Source: Candidatus Heimdallarchaeota archaeon AB_125
Lineage (GTDB): Archaea; Asgardarchaeota; Heimdallarchaeia; Heimdallarchaeales; Heimdallarchaeaceae
NCBI GenBank assembly: GCA_001940755.1
Contig: MEHH01000101.1
Span: 1-8,684 of the forward strand
Direction of reading: 5' to 3'
DNA length: 8,684 nt
The first letter of the stretch is position 1, and each line of letters starts with the position of its first letter. Below are positions 7,060 to 8,684 of this stretch, in pieces. The notes under the pieces are model-generated. The model was not told the DNA's origin. It was given only the letters and a program-made list of their open reading frames with translations, and did no database searches. Both the position numbers and the translations under genes were made by a program.

Positions 7060-7066
7060 TTCCTCT
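7060..7066 (-). promoter_or_regulatory. Shine-Dalgarno site of gcvPA
   Basis: The minus strand reads AGAGGAA, five bases before the ATG at 7054. The same AAAGAGGAAT context precedes gcvH, so the operon uses one type of initiation site. The AGAGG core could pair with CCTCT at 7085-7089. Confidence 0.6.
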
Positions 7067-7078
7067 TTGTTAATCGAT

Positions 7079-7109
7079 AAAAATAGAGGGGGAAAAAAAA
7101 TTCACCTCT
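7079..7109 (-). promoter_or_regulatory. Possible RNA switch or attenuator between gcvH and gcvPA
   Basis: Reading the minus strand after the gcvH stop: AGAGGTGAA, a T8 tract, CCCCCTCT, then A and T5. AGAGG (7105-7109) can pair with CCTCT (7085-7089), extended by GAA with TTC, giving a stem with a U-rich loop followed by T5, like a weak intrinsic terminator. The same CCTCT can instead pair with the gcvPA ribosome site AGAGG (7062-7066). The two pairings exclude each other. The complementarity is visible; regulation is inferred, and the 5-bp arms are short. The T8 tract alone could also cause partial termination. Confidence 0.3.
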
Positions 7110-7115
7110 TGAAAT

Positions 7116-7538
7116 CTACTGAGAAGCTTCTTCGATTTTTTTCTCAATGAGCTTTACGTAATCTTCTGGGTTAAATAGATGATCGATTGGACCAGTGGCT
7201 TTAAGCTTTAGAATCCAGCCTTCACCATAGCAATCTTCAGTAATTGGAGATGCGTCATCTTCAAGCACTTCATTAACTTCTACTACTTCACAATCGAATG
7301 GAGAATAGAAATCAACAACGGCTTTTAGAGCTTCAACGATACCCATTGAATCTTCATTACCAAAAGTATCACCTACTGCAGGAAGTTCTACATAAGCGAG
7401 TTCACCTAGTTCGACACTAGCATAGTTGCTAAGTCCATAAATCCAGATGTCACCATCTTGAAGAACCCATTCACTTTCTTTAGTGTAGAGAAGTCCTTCT
7501 TTTACAGTATATTTGTCTTGTACTCTTATGTCACCCAT
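7116..7538 (-). CDS. gcvH: Glycine cleavage system H protein (lipoyl carrier)
   Basis: A small soluble carrier that shuttles the aminomethyl group between the P- and T-proteins on a lipoyl-lysine arm. The 140-residue product has the barrel-sandwich hybrid pattern: YGLSNYASVELGELAYVELP (34-53), GIVEALKAVVDFYSP with Lys72 as the expected lipoylated residue, EVVEVNE (84-90) and YGEGWILKLK (104-113). It is slightly longer than usual, with a short acidic and lysine-rich tail. The ATG at 7538 is supported by AGAGGAAT at 7544-7551. It is the first gene of the gcvH-gcvPA-gcvPB unit and has its own promoter. GcvH-like carriers serve other lipoate pathways in some organisms, but linkage to both P subunits argues for glycine cleavage here. 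No lipoate ligase or synthase is seen nearby. Confidence 0.96.
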   Translation of the reverse strand: MGDIRVQDKYTVKEGLLYTKESEWVLQDGDIWIYGLSNYASVELGELAYVELPAVGDTFGNEDSMGIVEALKAVVDFYSPFDCEVVEVNEVLEDDASPITEDCYGEGWILKLKATGPIDHLFNPEDYVKLIEKKIEEASQ

Positions 7539-7586
7539 AATAATTCCTCTTTATTTTTAGGATTGTTGTAACGAAAAGAAGTTCAG

Positions 7587-7594
7587 TTTATAAA
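7587..7594 (-). promoter_or_regulatory. TATA box of the glycine-cleavage operon
   Basis: The motif TTTATAAA lies in the 84-bp gap between archease and gcvH, preceded on the minus strand by an AT-rich stretch. Standard spacing puts the transcript start near 7563-7566, for a leader of about 26 nt that includes the gcvH ribosome site. It is the clearest TATA box in the window. The leader is too short for a glycine riboswitch. Confidence 0.65.
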
Positions 7595-7622
7595 TATTAT
7601 TAATCCGATACAATACAGTTTC

Positions 7623-8051
7623 TTAGAGGTCAACAATAACATGACAGTACCAATTGTTATTCTTTTCTTCTATTACAAACTTATGCATTGTAACTGCCTT
7701 AACATCTGTAAGAATCTCATATTTATCATAATCAATATCTGAACCGAAAGCTTTGCATGAGAGCTTGAATGTATTCTCTTCCTCAATTTTGATTTCGTAA
7801 TCGTTGAATAGAACAGCGTCTACATCTTTAACAAATACTAACTCTCCTAGGAAATCAAATAGAAGCAACTCTAGTGTATCTGATTCTACTTTGAACTCCC
7901 AAACCTTTTCGGCTTTAAGTTCTTTAACGTTTATCATCGCTTCCATCATTGCTATACCTGCTCCTCTAAATAGTTCAGTGAGTGTATCAGCAGCGACTTC
8001 AAAAGCAAAATCTGATTTTACTTCCTCGGTGAGTATATTGTACTTATACAT
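7623..8051 (-). CDS. Archease, activator of the RtcB tRNA ligase
   Basis: Archease speeds guanylylation and turnover of RtcB during tRNA exon ligation. The 142-residue product from the ATG at 8051 matches the usual family length. It shows FAFEVAADTLTELFRGAGIAMMEAM near the N-terminus in family order, LELLLFDFLGELVF in the middle, and the C-terminal AVTMHKFVIEEK and HVIVDL with Asp141, the expected metal-binding Asp at the second-last position. Asp14 matches the N-terminal Asp, but the usual His-Thr-Ala before it is replaced by EVKS. The frame runs open to an ATG at 8120. The extra 23 residues are hydrophobic, unlike the family, and would cover the gene's own TATA-like site, so I reject them. 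No ribosome site precedes 8051, which suggests a very short leader. Head-to-head with rtcB. Confidence 0.9.
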   Translation of the reverse strand: MYKYNILTEEVKSDFAFEVAADTLTELFRGAGIAMMEAMINVKELKAEKVWEFKVESDTLELLLFDFLGELVFVKDVDAVLFNDYEIKIEEENTFKLSCKAFGSDIDYDKYEILTDVKAVTMHKFVIEEKNNNWYCHVIVDL

Positions 8052-8077
8052 AAATTTCAAAAAAATGACGAAATATC

Positions 8078-8089
8078 CTATTAAAAACA
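8078..8089 (-). promoter_or_regulatory. Candidate TATA element of the archease gene
   Basis: The minus strand reads GTTTTTAATAGG. Its centre is about 32 bp before the ATG at 8051, so the transcript would begin about 7 nt before the start codon, nearly leaderless. This fits the lack of a Shine-Dalgarno site. A second AT-rich candidate is CTTTAAAGG near 8093-8101. Confidence 0.4.
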
Positions 8090-8124
8090 ATCCCTTTAAA
8101 GATATTTTCTGATAAACCAAGAGG

Positions 8125-8134
8125 TTTATTAAAA
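8125..8134 (+). promoter_or_regulatory. Candidate TATA element of rtcB
   Basis: TTTATTAAAA lies about 23-27 bp before the ATG at 8152. Transcription would start at or close to that ATG, giving a leaderless mRNA, or one with a leader of a few bases if translation starts at 8161. Confidence 0.45.
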
Positions 8135-8151
8135 CTTACAATTTCTCTAGA

Positions 8152-8684
8152 ATGAGAAATATGTCGAATGGAAATATTCCAATGAAACAAATTGATGAAG
8201 TAACTTGGGAAATTCCTACAAGTTTCAAGAAAGGGATGAGGGTACCAGCAAGATTGATTGTAACTCCAGCCTTAAAAAAAGGAATTGACAGCGGGGTTAT
8301 TGATCAGATTACCAACGTTGCAACACTACCAGGAATACAAAAGTATGCAATTGCTCTTCCAGATGCCCATCGCGGTTACGGTTTTCCTATTGGTGGAGTA
8401 GCTGCAATGGATATGGAAGAAGGCGTTATCAGTCCTGGAGGTGTGGGTTTCGATATTAATTGTGGAGTACGTATGCTCACAACAACCCTAGAAGAGAAAG
8501 ATGTTAAACCAAAGATTAAGGAGCTAGTAGACAAATTGTTTAATCGAGTTCCAGCTGGTGTTGGTGTTAAACTTAAACATGATCAGTATCTAGCAAATAT
8601 ATCCCGTTCAGAATTTGACAATGTTCTGGAAGAAGGAGCTCAATGGTGTTTAGAAAAAGGATATATTGCTGAGGGAGCAATTGT
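8152..8684 (+). CDS. rtcB: RtcB, GTP-dependent RNA ligase (tRNA splicing), 3' end cut by window edge
   Basis: RtcB joins 2',3'-cyclic phosphate and 5'-OH ends, mainly tRNA exon halves after intron excision, using GTP and Mn2+. I translated 177 residues of a family that is usually about 480 long. Clear motifs are ATLPGIQKYAIALPDAH (57-73), GYGFPIGGVAA (75-85) and GVISPGGVGFDINCGVR (91-107), with Asp101 and Cys104 as expected metal ligands, equivalent to Asp95 and Cys98 of the Pyrococcus enzyme. The active-site histidines lie beyond the edge. The frame begins at 8152 with a further ATG at 8161. The downstream ATG at 8182 is unlikely because IPMKQID (9-15) already aligns with the family N-terminus. 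No ribosome site is visible. It is divergent from archease, its activator, with about 100 bp between starts. Confidence 0.96.
   Translation, partial: MRNMSNGNIPMKQIDEVTWEIPTSFKKGMRVPARLIVTPALKKGIDSGVIDQITNVATLPGIQKYAIALPDAHRGYGFPIGGVAAMDMEEGVISPGGVGFDINCGVRMLTTTLEEKDVKPKIKELVDKLFNRVPAGVGVKLKHDQYLANISRSEFDNVLEEGAQWCLEKGYIAEGAI

Noticed and set aside
7539..7622. Glycine riboswitch before gcvH
   Set aside because: The predicted leader is only about 26 nt, and no aptamer-like structure fits in the gap.
7804..8112. Plus-strand open frame of 102 codons, rich in Ser and Thr
   Set aside because: It is antisense to archease; the biased composition is what a reversed coding frame gives.
8052..8120. 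Hydrophobic 23-residue N-terminal extension of archease resembling a signal peptide
   Set aside because: Archeases are cytosolic and about 140 residues long. The family start aligns at 8051, and the extension overlaps the likely promoter.

Overview
The window is AT-rich DNA from an archaeon. The evidence is a group II chaperonin (thermosome) with a Gly-Gly-Met tail, a glycine decarboxylase split into two subunits, an archease next to an RtcB RNA ligase, V4R domains, TATA-type promoters and GGTGAT/GAGG Shine-Dalgarno sites. The phylum cannot be fixed from this window. A low-GC Asgard-type or related lineage fits, but that is a guess. There is no sign of mobile DNA, CRISPR, tRNA or rRNA, and no gap between genes exceeds about 200 bp.

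Layout, left to right. (1) 2-1648, minus: a thermosome subunit, nearly complete, cut by the left edge inside its C-terminal PGGM repeats. (2) 1649-1849: a divergent promoter region with a clear TATA box for the thermosome and an inverted repeat where its transcript should start. (3) 1850-3442, plus: a fusion of a thioredoxin-like CxxC domain with two tandem V4R domains, the most unusual gene here. (4) 3544-4023, plus: an unrecognised small protein with four membrane segments and its own promoter. (5) 4024-4130: a convergent gap with a hairpin and T-rich terminator tracts. (6) 7538 down to 4131, minus: the glycine-cleavage operon gcvH, gcvPA, gcvPB, with a promoter before gcvH. (7) 7623-8051, minus: archease. 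(8) 8152-8684, plus: the first third of rtcB, divergent from archease and cut by the right edge.

How the genes work together. GcvPA and GcvPB form the PLP-dependent P-protein that decarboxylates glycine and loads the aminomethyl group onto the lipoyl-lysine of GcvH. The T-protein (gcvT) and the lipoamide dehydrogenase are not in the window. Archease activates RtcB, which ligates tRNA exons after intron removal. The thioredoxin-V4R-V4R protein joins a probable disulfide reductase to two cysteine-rich ligand or redox-sensing domains. It has no recognisable DNA-binding domain, so its output is unknown; the adjacent membrane protein is a candidate partner by position only.

Start choices differ from the longest open frames for three genes. 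gcvPB starts at 5645, where a strong Shine-Dalgarno site precedes it. Archease starts at 8051, where family length matches. The membrane protein starts at 3544, after an AGGAAG site. The thermosome and gcv genes have clear Shine-Dalgarno sites, whereas archease, rtcB and the V4R gene do not and may be leaderless or have short leaders.
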